Below, piece after piece: positions 1-8,528 of a DNA stretch of 64,000 nucleotides. Positions within the stretch are counted from its first letter, which is position 1; each line of letters starts with the position of its first letter. The DNA is taken from positions 71,984-135,983 of the forward strand of contig DDSH01000006.1 of NCBI GenBank assembly GCA_002343775.1, given 5' to 3'. The DNA is from Anaerolineales bacterium UBA2395. GTDB lineage: Bacteria; Chloroflexota; Anaerolineae; Anaerolineales; Villigracilaceae. Below the pieces are notes generated by a model. The model made no database searches. It worked only from the letters and a program-made list of their open reading frames with translations, and had not been told where the DNA came from. The position numbers and the translations under genes were made by a program.

Positions 1-466
1 ATAGCGGACCTGCCACAAATATCTGTGCGAAGATAACTGCAGCGGTGGTAAAAGGCAGGTTGATGCCCAAATCTCCCAGGAAGGCGCCAAACAGACCGCG
101 TCGCCCAAACGCCACCAGCAGGGCGAGCCCTGCCACGGAAGGTGGGAGAACTACGGGCAGGTCAAGAAACAACTCGACCCAGGCTTTATGTTTGAATTTC
201 CAGCGCGCCAACAAATACGCCAGCGGCGTTCCAAACACAAAAGTTACCATGGTTGTGATCGAACTGGTGACAAGGCTGAGGGTGAGTGCTTGAAACGCCT
301 GCGGTGAAAGAGCATTTTCGAAGAAATCAGGCGTGAATGACCGAAAGATCAACGCCACAAGCGGGATTGCAAAGAAAAGCAGCAAGATGATGCTTGGGAG
401 CAGAAATACCCAAAGTAAATATCCTTTTGGGGCGGCAGGATGGTTACGGGGATTACGTCTCTTCAT
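1..466 (-). CDS. modB: Molybdate ABC transporter permease ModB (3' end outside window)
   Basis: Inner-membrane permease of the molybdate ABC importer, partner of the ModA lipoprotein encoded just upstream. I read the complementary strand from an ATG at 464-466. It gives a short basic N-terminus, a first membrane segment (about residues 15-37) and then the start of the permease core, including the LDLPVVLPPSVAGLALL stretch, which is typical of ModB/CysT permeases. About 155 codons are visible; the C-terminal part lies beyond base 1. The start is 38 bp after the modA stop, so the two are probably co-transcribed, and modC is expected next. Confidence 0.85.
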   Translation of the reverse strand, partial: MKRRNPRNHPAAPKGYLLWVFLLPSIILLLFFAIPLVALIFRSFTPDFFENALSPQAFQALTLSLVTSSITTMVTFVFGTPLAYLLARWKFKHKAWVELFLDLPVVLPPSVAGLALLVAFGRRGLFGAFLGDLGINLPFTTAAVIFAQIFVAGPL

Positions 467-504
467 AAGTCTTCAGAGAATACAAGTGTACCTTGTACCC
501 GCTG

Positions 505-1320
505 TTATGGCTTGGAGCCAAATCCCCATTTTGCAAGGATCGCCTGCCCTTCGTCTGAAAGGACGTAGGCAATAAATGATTCTGAAATCTCAGCATTGGC
601 TGATTCAATAAGAGGCGCAATGGGGTATGTTGCGATTACATTCGATTCAATGGGGATCTCTATGGTTTGTAGCTCAGGCGCGGCAACTGCATCGGAGTTG
701 TACACTATGCCCGCATCAGCTTCGCCCAACTGGACTTTGGCGACCACCTGTTTGACATTATCTTCATTGGAAACGATATTTGCCAAAACTTTATCCTTGA
801 AGTCAGCACCATAGGCCGCATTCATCAACTCCAATGCCTGGCGGGAATAATTTCCAGCCGGAACCTCCTCGGCAGCGAAGACCAATTTGATTCCAGGCTT
901 TTCCAGATCTTCCAGAGAAGCGATTTCGGCTGGGTTATCTGCCGGGAGAATGACGACCAGTTTATTCGTCAGGAAGAGGCGGGGTGCGTCTTGGGCGATA
1001 AAGGTTCCAGCGACGAGAGCATCCATTTCCTTGGTGTTGGCGGAGGCGAAGACATCCACTGGCGCGCCTTCTTCGATCTGCGTGCGCAGTCCCTGAGACC
1101 CTGCAAAGTTGAACGTAACGGTAACACCGGGGTTCGCGGCTTCAAACGCGGCGCCGATCTCTGTGAACGCATCGGTGAGGGAGGCTGCGGCAAAGACTGT
1201 GAGAGTGACAGGCTCAGGGGTTTTGGTTGGGTATGTGGCAGGCGAGTTGCAGGCGGTAAATAGGGATGTAAATACAAGTGTGAGCAGCAACTTGCGGGAG
1301 GTGGAATTGGCGAGAAACAT
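505..1320 (-). CDS. modA: Molybdate-binding lipoprotein ModA
   Basis: Extracellular substrate-binding protein that captures molybdate (or tungstate) for the ABC importer. The N-terminus has a signal peptide ending in a lipobox (LFTAC), so it should be lipid-anchored. The mature part starts with TVFAAASLTDAFTEIGAAFE, the ModA signature with the AAASL anion-binding segment, and later shows GADFKDKVLANIVSNEDNVK and ADAGIVYNSDA, both typical of the family. The length (about 271 residues) fits. I use the ATG at 1320; a longer frame would need a TTG. It is followed by modB and preceded by a PadR regulator. The molybdate supply suits the several molybdoenzymes in this window. Confidence 0.93.
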   Translation of the reverse strand: MFLANSTSRKLLLTLVFTSLFTACNSPATYPTKTPEPVTLTVFAAASLTDAFTEIGAAFEAANPGVTVTFNFAGSQGLRTQIEEGAPVDVFASANTKEMDALVAGTFIAQDAPRLFLTNKLVVILPADNPAEIASLEDLEKPGIKLVFAAEEVPAGNYSRQALELMNAAYGADFKDKVLANIVSNEDNVKQVVAKVQLGEADAGIVYNSDAVAAPELQTIEIPIESNVIATYPIAPLIESANAEISESFIAYVLSDEGQAILAKWGFGSKP

Positions 1321-1490
1321 ACTCACCAAGTGAGTATATCATGATTCAAATCCACCTTTTGATCAGCTCGCATTTGTTCTCAATGATCTGTGAATTGTTG
1401 TTTTACTTTACTTCCGCGTCCGTGCGGCATACCACCCAAGTTTTTCCACGCGATGAACATTAGACTGCGATTTGGGCTTGGTACTCCATA

Positions 1491-2045
1491 TTACACTCCT
1501 CGAATTTCCGTCTGACTTTCATCGAGCCATGCAAGCACGTCTTTTAATTGTCTTAGGCGCAGGTCGAGACTCATACGGTTATAGACCTGGTCTTTTGGCA
1601 ATGCCGAAAGGGATTGTTCCAGCCGCTGGATGTGGGTTCTGGCTTCAACACGCTGCTGCTCGAAGGCCAGATCGATCTTTTTTGGAAAATACATTTTGAG
1701 GAAATACAGCCGGGTGATGAACTCCATTCGGATGGCGCGTGTACTGCCTCCGCTGGGAGTATTCAACCAATCCAGAAATTTTTTACACCCTTGTTCGGTC
1801 ATGTGCAACAGCTGACGGGATGGAAGTTTTTCCTGCTGCACTTCTTCGGTGGAAATATCGCCTTGTGCTTCCAGACGTTTCAAAATGGCGTATGCCTGAC
1901 TTTGGCTCAAATGCCAGACCTGCCCAAGATCTGTAACAACCTTGCGGTGCAGATCGTAACCGTGTCCTGCTTTTTTGTAGAGCAGTCCAAGCAGTGCCAT
2001 TTCAGGAGAGAGGGTTCCGATGTGATGCAGTTTTTTATCCGTCAT
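1491..2045 (-). CDS. PadR-family transcriptional regulator
   Basis: DNA-binding regulator of the PadR family, which usually represses neighbouring genes and responds to small molecules. The N-terminal winged helix is clear (LSPEMALLGLLYKKAGHGYDLH, then SQSQAYAILKRLEAQGDIS). A helical C-terminal dimerisation domain with RLYFLKMYFP and a heptad-like end follows. I chose the ATG at 2045 (MTDKKLHH); the frame is open further upstream but the extra 19 residues do not look like the family. It lies between the large SARP-like regulator and modA, all on the same strand, so modAB could be its target; that is inference. Confidence 0.85.
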   Translation of the reverse strand: MTDKKLHHIGTLSPEMALLGLLYKKAGHGYDLHRKVVTDLGQVWHLSQSQAYAILKRLEAQGDISTEEVQQEKLPSRQLLHMTEQGCKKFLDWLNTPSGGSTRAIRMEFITRLYFLKMYFPKKIDLAFEQQRVEARTHIQRLEQSLSALPKDQVYNRMSLDLRLRQLKDVLAWLDESQTEIRGV

Positions 2046-2132
2046 AACTCTCCAGACAAGCAGATTAATATGATCAGTATATCGTAAAAAGAGAACCTGC
2101 AAAATACAGATCGTGGTTGAAGATTGGGCAGA

Positions 2133-5100
2133 TCAGCCCAGATTTTGGGCGAGATTAATCACTTCATCCAATGTCATTTGGCTTCCCTCTTCATGCGCCT
2201 GACGATAAGCGGCATCGCCCAATTTGGTCATGCAGATTGTTTTCATGACATCCAAGTCATTCTGTTCAAGTAGAACATGGGCATTCGCCTCTGTGCGGAT
2301 ATGTTCTGCCCAGCCGATCAGATGGACAGCCTGCTTCACCCTCCCTTTTTCGATGTACACCCCTGCCAGACCTTCCATTGCAAAGACAGCCCCAGCCATG
2401 TATCCATCGCTGATGAAATTTTGCGCCGCTTCTAAAAGGATATCTTGCGCTTGTTGGAGTTTACCTGTCCGCAGGGCTACATATCCCTGTCGGGTGCGCA
2501 GCCAGTAATATGCCACCCGGTTGGATGTTCCGCGAACCGCTGCCACCGCCTCCTCCAACAAGGCGTTTGCCCGATCCTTATCCCCACGCGAAAGGGCGAT
2601 CAGGCTTTTGGCAACCTGCGGGTTTTGCCAAATGTCCTTTTGTTGATATGCTTCCCATAAACGGTTGGCTTCACGCAGGTATCTTTCTCCTGTCTCTATT
2701 TTTCCATCCACCACCCTGCACAAACCGAGAATTCCAAGCGCATTTACCTGAGCAATGCGATCATTGGTCTTTTGGTATAGCAACAATGCTTTTTCCCAAT
2801 AGACAGCCGCGCGGTCGGGATATCTTCGATCCCAGCCCAAGTAGTAATTGACATTCGCCTCCCGCCATTCATCTTTCAAGGCACGTGAAAGCACCAGCGC
2901 CTGACTTAAGAGTTCATCGGCTTCCGCCGGTTTATCGAGAAATTGTCTTACATTGGCTAGCAGGGTGAGGGCATCCGTTTCGCCATGCCGGTCGCCAAAC
3001 GAACGAAACAATGCAAGGCTTTCCTCAATGGCAAATTGCGCGTTCGTAAATTGTTGAAGCCAGGTCAGCAACCATCCATAAACGAACAATGCGCGTGCGC
3101 GTTCGTTGGGAAAGTCATTGGATGCAGGGTTCTGAATAAATCTTTCCAACCATTGAATGCCGCCGCGTAGATTGGAAAACTCCCAATACCGCGCCAGTCG
3201 GCTTGCCATACTTAAACCCGCCTGCAGATCGGTTAGTTCTGCCCATCGCAAAGCGGATTGAATATTATGACTCTCGATGTCAAGAAGTTCGATCCATTCA
3301 TTCCCCACGGGACCGCGCAACCCAGCCTCCGCTTTTCCCGAGAGGTCAAGGAAATACCTCAAATGGTGGGCGCGGATTTCCTCCTCCATACCCAAACTAC
3401 GGGATTTGTCTTGAACAAATTTTCGCACCATTTCATGGAAGTAATACCGCGTCTCCCGCCCCGCTGCCTGATCCACAATAATGAGCGATTTCTTGACCAG
3501 GGCATCGGTTAATCCGAGAATATCACCTTGGCAGATGGATTGGGCTGCATCAAACGTCCAGCCGCCGGAAAACACGGAGAGTTGACATATGAACACTCTC
3601 TCCGAATCTGAAAGCAAATCCCAACTCCACTCAATGGACGCTTGCAAGGTTTGATGTCGCGGCAGGATCGTCCGCCCATTGTTCGTCAGCAGAGAAAAAG
3701 AATTGAGCAACTGTGCGAGGATTTCGTTTACTTGCAGAATGTTCACCCGTGCCGCAGCAAGTTCGATGGCGAGTGGAATACCGTCCAAGTGGCAGCAAAT
3801 GCGGGCAACGGCTTCGATATTGTCTTTGGTCAGTTGAAACGAGGCGAGCGCAAGTTTGGCACGTTCGGCAAACAGGTTGATCGATTCATAGCTGGTTTTG
3901 ACGTCGAGCAGGCTAAAGTCCATCCCCGGTTCCGGGATCGGAAGGGATGGCATGGTATAAACCGCCTCACCAGAGATTCCCAACCCCTCTCGGCTGGTGG
4001 CTAACACCCTGATGTTTGGGCAATGTCCCAGCAGGGCATTGATAAGTTCTGCACAGGCATCCAATAAATGCTCGCAATTGTCAAAGATAAGCAGGGCATG
4101 TTTAGGTTGGAGATGTTCCCTTAATTTACTTAATATCTGAACAAAGTGATTCTCTTTGATGTTGAATACATCGGCGGTTGTTTTGGCAACAGCAGACGGA
4201 TCAGAAAGGGCATCCAACGCAATAAACCAAACACCGTCGGTGAATAGTTCGGTCAGAGAATGCCCGAGTTGTAGTGAAAGGCTTGTCTTGCCGATACCGC
4301 CTGCTCCAACAAGCGTTACAAGACGATTTGTCTTGAGCAGATTCTTGATTTCGTTCATCTCCCTCCCGCGTCCGATAAACTTGGATACCGGATGAGAGAG
4401 GTTGTGTTTTTTTGCAATCGGCTTTTGTTCCGGCTGTACTTGGAGCAGTTTTGGTTCCCCTTTCCGAATCTTTTTATACAGGTCCCGGGTTTCCGGTTGA
4501 GGGTCAAGGTTCAATGCCTGACGCAGGGTCTGCTCAAGGGTTTGGTATTGTTTTAACGCCGCATTTTGTTGACCTGCCTGCAAATATGCTTCCATTAACT
4601 GGCGATGTGAAGCCTCGTTCAACGGATCGAGCGCGACCAGACGGCTTGCATACGGGATGGCTTGGTCGGGACGCCTGAGCGAACCATAATCAGTAGTGAG
4701 GGTGGTGAGTGCGTATGAAAGATTTCGCTTTAAAGATTCTGAAACGGAAAAAGCCCACTCGTTGAAGGGGTGCGCGTCTTTCAGGCTGAACCCGGTCAGG
4801 AAGTGGTTACGGTACAGGGTGGCAGATTCAACCAACAGGGCGGTGCGAAGCGAAGGGTCTGCTTCCACGCGGCTCTTTTCGATGAGGGAGTTGAATGTCT
4901 CCACATCGAGTTGGATATCCGCCTTGAGGTTTAGACCAATGGTTTCGCGGTCTGTTTCGAGCCAATTTTCGCCCAGGGTGCGTTGAATTTCCCAGAGTGT
5001 TTGTCGCAGGTTTTTGAAGGCTTTGGCTTGTTCATAATCTGCCCATAGGAGGGAACTGAGGGATGTCCGCTGGTGTTGTCCCCGCTCGACGGAAAGATAT

Positions 5101-5201
5101 ACAAGGAGCGCCACCATTTTGCGGCGGTCCAACGCGATCGGTTGATCGTTTAATTCGACTCTTGGGGTGCCCAGAAAATACAGACTCAATCTTGGGACCA
5201 T
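2133..5201 (-). CDS. SARP/AfsR-like regulator: BTAD, NB-ARC ATPase and TPR domains
   Basis: Large STAND-type transcriptional regulator of 1022 residues. Residues 1-95 form an OmpR-like winged helix (FLGTPRVELNDQPIALDRRK start); residues 95-245 are the all-helical BTAD domain (VETFNSLIEK to NLDPQPETRDLYKKI). An NB-ARC ATPase follows with Walker A GAGGIGKT at about 299-306 and Walker B LLIFDNCE at about 370-377. The rest, from about residue 640, is TPR-like helical repeats. Such proteins activate promoters after ligand-driven oligomerisation. The ATG at 5201 has a GGAG four bases upstream. The divergent promoter carries four AGACGC direct repeats, a plausible target. The family call is firm; the inducing signal is unknown. 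Confidence 0.9.
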   Translation of the reverse strand: MVPRLSLYFLGTPRVELNDQPIALDRRKMVALLVYLSVERGQHQRTSLSSLLWADYEQAKAFKNLRQTLWEIQRTLGENWLETDRETIGLNLKADIQLDVETFNSLIEKSRVEADPSLRTALLVESATLYRNHFLTGFSLKDAHPFNEWAFSVSESLKRNLSYALTTLTTDYGSLRRPDQAIPYASRLVALDPLNEASHRQLMEAYLQAGQQNAALKQYQTLEQTLRQALNLDPQPETRDLYKKIRKGEPKLLQVQPEQKPIAKKHNLSHPVSKFIGRGREMNEIKNLLKTNRLVTLVGAGGIGKTSLSLQLGHSLTELFTDGVWFIALDALSDPSAVAKTTADVFNIKENHFVQILSKLREHLQPKHALLIFDNCEHLLDACAELINALLGHCPNIRVLATSREGLGISGEAVYTMPSLPIPEPGMDFSLLDVKTSYESINLFAERAKLALASFQLTKDNIEAVARICCHLDGIPLAIELAAARVNILQVNEILAQLLNSFSLLTNNGRTILPRHQTLQASIEWSWDLLSDSERVFICQLSVFSGGWTFDAAQSICQGDILGLTDALVKKSLIIVDQAAGRETRYYFHEMVRKFVQDKSRSLGMEEEIRAHHLRYFLDLSGKAEAGLRGPVGNEWIELLDIESHNIQSALRWAELTDLQAGLSMASRLARYWEFSNLRGGIQWLERFIQNPASNDFPNERARALFVYGWLLTWLQQFTNAQFAIEESLALFRSFGDRHGETDALTLLANVRQFLDKPAEADELLSQALVLSRALKDEWREANVNYYLGWDRRYPDRAAVYWEKALLLYQKTNDRIAQVNALGILGLCRVVDGKIETGERYLREANRLWEAYQQKDIWQNPQVAKSLIALSRGDKDRANALLEEAVAAVRGTSNRVAYYWLRTRQGYVALRTGKLQQAQDILLEAAQNFISDGYMAGAVFAMEGLAGVYIEKGRVKQAVHLIGWAEHIRTEANAHVLLEQNDLDVMKTICMTKLGDAAYRQAHEEGSQMTLDEVINLAQNLG

Positions 5202-5260
5202 AAAACTCCAATTTTACCAATAAGCAAAATTATATCCTTGAATTGTTCTAAAAACGGAAA

Positions 5261-5315
5261 AGACGCATTTTGAGACGCTCTACGAGACGCTCACAAGACG
5301 CGCCACCCATACAAT
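5261..5315 (+). promoter_or_regulatory. SARP-type promoter: four AGACGC direct repeats plus -10 box
   Basis: AGACGC occurs at 5261-5266, 5273-5278, 5285-5290 and 5296-5301, so start-to-start spacing is 12, 12 and 11 bp, about one helical turn. A good -10 hexamer, TACAAT, lies at 5310-5315, eight bases after the last repeat, and the place for a -35 box (about 5287-5292) is inside the repeats with no TTGACA. SARP regulators are known to bind direct repeats that replace the -35 box at this distance. The repeats lie between the SARP-like gene (minus) and the small peptide gene at 5341 (plus). Confidence 0.7.
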
Positions 5316-5340
5316 GAGGTCATCGAAAGGAGTTATTGGT

Positions 5341-5472
5341 ATGAATAAATTCTTACTGGCACTTGCGGAACTTGTTGTTATTGTTCTTGTTGCCGCTCTT
5401 TTGAGCTGGCTGGCTGTTCACCTTTTTCGTGAATGGGCGGCGCCCCCGCCATTATTGGATAGTCTGCTTTAG
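5341..5472 (+). CDS. Small single-pass membrane peptide (43 residues)
   Basis: Short frame from ATG 5341 to TAG 5472. It has a strong ribosome-binding site, AAAGGAG at 5327-5333, seven bases before the ATG. The peptide starts MNKFLLALAELVVIVLVAAL, forms one hydrophobic helix (about residues 4-27) and ends with a short Pro-rich tail (EWAAPPPLLDSLL). I do not recognise a family. It is the first gene after the AGACGC-repeat promoter and precedes the methyltransferase by 45 bp, so it is probably the leader gene of that unit. It could be a membrane regulator or small complex subunit; no function can be assigned. Confidence 0.6.
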   Translation: MNKFLLALAELVVIVLVAALLSWLAVHLFREWAAPPPLLDSLL

Positions 5473-5517
5473 CCGGTAGCAGGATGGTCAATTAATACTT
5501 TATAGGAGAATTTTAAA

Positions 5518-6480
5518 ATGAGAACATATCGTAACGCATTACCACAACTCAGAGATGGGCTGTTTCTTTCAGACGGCGGGATCGAGACAACCTTGATCTT
5601 CCACGATGGCTTGGACTTGCCTGATTTTGCCGCTTTCCATGTGCTTAAGACTCCGGCGGGCGAGGCAGCCCTGCGAAAATATTTCCGCGCCTATGTGGAT
5701 TTGGCAAAGCGCTTTGGTACAGGGCTGGTGTTGGAGAGCGCAACCTGGCGTTCCAGCCCAGATTGGGGCGCACGCATCGGTTATTCACTCGAGGAATTGG
5801 ATGAAGCGAATCGCAAGGCGATCTGGCTTTTGGAGGAAATTCGCAAGGAATACCAAACCGAACGAACCCCGATCATTGTCAGCGGTTGTGTGGGTCCCCG
5901 CGGAGATGGATATGTGCCAGGGGATGTCATGTCTGCAAAAGAGGCGGAGGATTATCATTACCGCCAGATCGAGATTTTTGCGAAATCATCCGCCGATCTC
6001 GTGACCGCGATCACCATGAATTATGTCGAGGAAGCCGTTGGCATTGCGCAGGCAACAAAGAAAACGGGCATCCCTGTGGTTTTGTCTTTTACTGTGGAAA
6101 CGGATGGAAACCTGCCAACAGGACAAACACTCAAATCCGCTATTCAGCAAGTGGACAAAGAAACCGGCGGCTATCCTGCTTATTACATGATCAATTGCGC
6201 GCATCCCACTCATTTTGAGCATGTTGTTTCAGACGGTGGCGACTGGCTTCATCGCATCCGCGGGATTCGGGCAAATGCTTCGCACATGAGTCATGATGAG
6301 TTGAATGAGGCTCCCGAATTGGATGAAGGAAACCCCGTCGAACTTGGGATGCAGTACGCCCGCCTCAAACAACGCATCCCAACATTAAGTGTAATGGGTG
6401 GTTGTTGCGGCACAGATCATCGTCACATTGAGCAGATCGCAACGGCTTGCATTCCGTTGTTCCAGATTGCGGCTGTGTAG
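5518..6480 (+). CDS. Homocysteine S-methyltransferase family protein
   Basis: Cytosolic zinc-dependent TIM-barrel methyltransferase, related to MmuM/BHMT, that moves a methyl group from an S-methyl donor to homocysteine to form methionine. Seen: N-terminal DGGIETTLIF, the VSGCVGPRGDGY loop, NCAHP with the first zinc cysteine near residue 228, and GGCCGT at about 298-303 with the other two zinc cysteines. The length of 320 residues is right for stand-alone enzymes. AGGAG stands upstream of the ATG. The methyl donor cannot be read from sequence. It follows the small membrane peptide and may share the SARP-type promoter. Confidence 0.85.
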   Translation: MRTYRNALPQLRDGLFLSDGGIETTLIFHDGLDLPDFAAFHVLKTPAGEAALRKYFRAYVDLAKRFGTGLVLESATWRSSPDWGARIGYSLEELDEANRKAIWLLEEIRKEYQTERTPIIVSGCVGPRGDGYVPGDVMSAKEAEDYHYRQIEIFAKSSADLVTAITMNYVEEAVGIAQATKKTGIPVVLSFTVETDGNLPTGQTLKSAIQQVDKETGGYPAYYMINCAHPTHFEHVVSDGGDWLHRIRGIRANASHMSHDELNEAPELDEGNPVELGMQYARLKQRIPTLSVMGGCCGTDHRHIEQIATACIPLFQIAAV

Positions 6481-6580
6481 CCTTTTCGCGCTCAGTAAAG
6501 ATGAACAGCCCTCCTGCGATAGTCCGCATGATTTCATTGCATGGGTTTTGCAGGAGGTCTGAATTGTAAGGACTTTTAAT

Positions 6581-7087
6581 ATGAAAATCGATATTCGTCA
6601 TGCCCAATCGCAGGATTTGGCTGCAATTCATGAAATGTTTATCAGTTCACATGTCATTAATGGAACCATGCGAATTCCACACCAATCACTGGCTTACGTC
6701 GAAAAACGGATTGAACCAAACGACAACGTGATCAAACTTGTCGCCTGTGTCGATAATGAAGTCGTCGGCTATGCCGAACTCACGACCCATCCCGATGCGC
6801 CCCGTCACAGGCATGTGGGGGAGATAAACATCATCATTGTGAATTCGAAATGGCAGGGGAAAGGAGTTGGTGGGGCCTTGTTGCGATCCATGATTGATCT
6901 TGCCGAAAACTGGATGCAGATCACGCGATTAAGCCTGGTGGTATGGATTTCGAACGAAAGTGCCATCAATCTGTATCGAAAGTATGGGTTTGATCTTGAA
7001 GGAACCATGAAACAATTTGTATTCAAAGAGGGCAGGCATGAAGATGCTCTCTTGATGGCAAGAACAAGAAAACCTTTGCTTTCCTGA
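6581..7087 (+). CDS. GNAT-family N-acetyltransferase
   Basis: Acetyl-CoA-dependent acyltransferase of 168 residues. The GNAT fold is visible: IRHAQSQDLAAIHEM at the start, VVGYAELTTH in the central strands, and the pyrophosphate-binding segment SKWQGKGVGGALLRSMIDLAE (matching Q/RxxGxG/A) at about 87-107. INLYRKYGFDLEG, near residues 127-139, is the usual GNAT C-terminal motif. The substrate is unknown; the sequence resembles the broad YhhY/RimJ-like group. The ribosome-binding site is weak (AAGGA). A 112-bp MITE-like element sits directly behind the stop codon. Confidence 0.85.
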   Translation: MKIDIRHAQSQDLAAIHEMFISSHVINGTMRIPHQSLAYVEKRIEPNDNVIKLVACVDNEVVGYAELTTHPDAPRHRHVGEINIIIVNSKWQGKGVGGALLRSMIDLAENWMQITRLSLVVWISNESAINLYRKYGFDLEGTMKQFVFKEGRHEDALLMARTRKPLLS

Positions 7088-7088
7088 A

Positions 7089-7200
7089 TAGACCTCTTGG
7101 GAAAGTCTCAAAAATTGAAAAGGAACCCGAAAGTTCTACGTTCGGAAACTCCACCTGAAGAAGAACTTCAGGATTCCAAATTACTTATGCAAGAGGTCTA
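7089..7200. repeat. MITE-like element, copy A, with 11-bp perfect terminal inverted repeats
   Basis: The left end TAGACCTCTTG (7089-7099) and right end CAAGAGGTCTA (7190-7200) are exact reverse complements. Ends in TA suggest a TA target, as for IS630/Tc1-like transposases. The interior is non-coding and has a small CCGAA/TTCGG hairpin. Its inner part matches a second element at 44929-45023 and a remnant at 35770-35853; a 21-base block at 7163-7183 is identical to 35831-35851. It lies between the acetyltransferase and a membrane protein gene and could act as a transcription terminator there. Confidence 0.75.
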
Positions 7201-7225
7201 ATAAATTTTGGAGAGGTATCTACCT

Positions 7226-7651
7226 ATGAAAACTATCAATCTCGATGTTCGCCTCGTACTTGAGACAGCCATTCGTCTATTTGTCCCGTGGCTGGGTGCG
7301 ATCCTTTTGGTGACGTGGGCGGGTTATCCTGGTGTGGTTTGTGTTACGCCGCTGGCATGGTTGACGGCTTTGCAAGTAGGAAATGTGTGTGTTGTAAAAT
7401 CACGAAGCGCCGCATCATCGACCCGTCTTTTCGAGGCGGCTTTGGCTGGCGGTCTCTTGGGACTATTGCATGGCATTTTGTTCATGGTTGTAGTCCCTGC
7501 AATGGGATCCATCCGCCCGGAAGAAGAGGCAAACATGGGATTGCTCACAATTATCATGCTTGTGGCGGGCATTCTTGCCGGTACATTGCTCTCGTTATCC
7601 ACAGCTTTTTTGAACGAACAGCGTAAAAAACAAATACAATTACAGCGATAG
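7226..7651 (+). CDS. Small integral membrane protein of unknown function
   Basis: A 141-residue hydrophobic protein starting at ATG 7226, preceded by GGAGAGG at 7210-7216; an in-frame TTG at 7208 is less likely because it overlaps this site. Four hydrophobic stretches are visible (about residues 15-45, 73-95 and 103-125, the first long enough for two helices), ending in a basic tail (NEQRKKQIQLQR), which suggests a cytoplasmic C-terminus. I recognise no family. It lies just downstream of the MITE-like repeat and 33 bp ahead of the PhzF-like gene, with which it is probably co-transcribed. Confidence 0.6.
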   Translation: MKTINLDVRLVLETAIRLFVPWLGAILLVTWAGYPGVVCVTPLAWLTALQVGNVCVVKSRSAASSTRLFEAALAGGLLGLLHGILFMVVVPAMGSIRPEEEANMGLLTIIMLVAGILAGTLLSLSTAFLNEQRKKQIQLQR

Positions 7652-7684
7652 ACGATCTTACACCTGAAAACTTTGGAGGTAGAT

Positions 7685-8515
7685 ATGGAAATTTTACGAC
7701 TCGCCGCCTTCTCTCAAAATGGGCTGGGCGGCAACCCCGCTGGCGTCGCTTTTTGCGATGAGATGCCATCTGCTGAAACGATGATGTCCATAGCAAAGGA
7801 GGTCGGGTATTCCGAAACCGCGTTTTTGGTGAAGCAGGAAAATGGTTGGAGAGTCCGCTATTTTGCGCCGGAGTTGGAAGTGCCGTTCTGTGGACACGCC
7901 ACCATTGCTTTGGGTGCGGCTTTGGGAGAACGCTTCGGCGAAGGGACCTATATGCTGATTCTGAATGACAATACCATCAGCGTCCGCGCCTCAAAATCGG
8001 ACCTTGGGTTTTCTGCTGCGCTTCGATCCCCATCCACCTGGACAAAGGCTGCGCCTGAAGAATATATCACCCGCATCCTTTCCGCCTTCCAATTGAAAAG
8101 GGAACAACTTGATGAAAGGTTCCCTGTCCGCATTGCCGGGGCGGGGGCAACTCATCTCATTGTCTTTGTCAAAGACCGCCAAACCCTTGCGGACATGAGA
8201 TACCCGTTCGAAGAAGTCCGCACGATGATGGCGGAACAGGATCTTGTGACTATCAGCCTGTTGTGGCAGGAATCTGACTCTGTGATCCACTCGCGCAACC
8301 CCTTTGCAGCAGGCGGAGTCTATGAAGACCCGGCAACAGGTGCGGCAGCAGCAGCGCTGGCGGGTTATTTGCGTGAGATTGGCTGGAAAGGTTCCAAAAA
8401 CTTCACCATCTTGCAGGGTGAAGATATGGGCGTGCCTTCTCATTTGAATGTATCTTTTACTTCCAAAGCAGGCGATGGCATCTCCGTCAGTGGTGAAGTT
8501 CGGAAGATGGAATAG
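7685..8515 (+). CDS. PhzF-family isomerase/epimerase-like protein
   Basis: Cytosolic member of the PhzF/YddE fold, related to diaminopimelate epimerase. It shows FSQNGLGGNPAGVAFC at the start, the catalytic-region GYSETAFLV (Glu near residue 43), YFAPELEVPFCGHATIALG and, near the C-terminus, EDPATGAAAAALAGYL. All are standard PhzF landmarks. The length is 276 residues. GGAGG at 7675-7679 lies five bases before the ATG at 7685. The physiological substrate is unknown for most members; there is no phenazine cluster here, so a phenazine role is not implied. It ends 13 bp from the convergent FmdE-like gene. Confidence 0.88.
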   Translation: MEILRLAAFSQNGLGGNPAGVAFCDEMPSAETMMSIAKEVGYSETAFLVKQENGWRVRYFAPELEVPFCGHATIALGAALGERFGEGTYMLILNDNTISVRASKSDLGFSAALRSPSTWTKAAPEEYITRILSAFQLKREQLDERFPVRIAGAGATHLIVFVKDRQTLADMRYPFEEVRTMMAEQDLVTISLLWQESDSVIHSRNPFAAGGVYEDPATGAAAAALAGYLREIGWKGSKNFTILQGEDMGVPSHLNVSFTSKAGDGISVSGEVRKME

Positions 8516-8528
8516 AATATTGACAACC

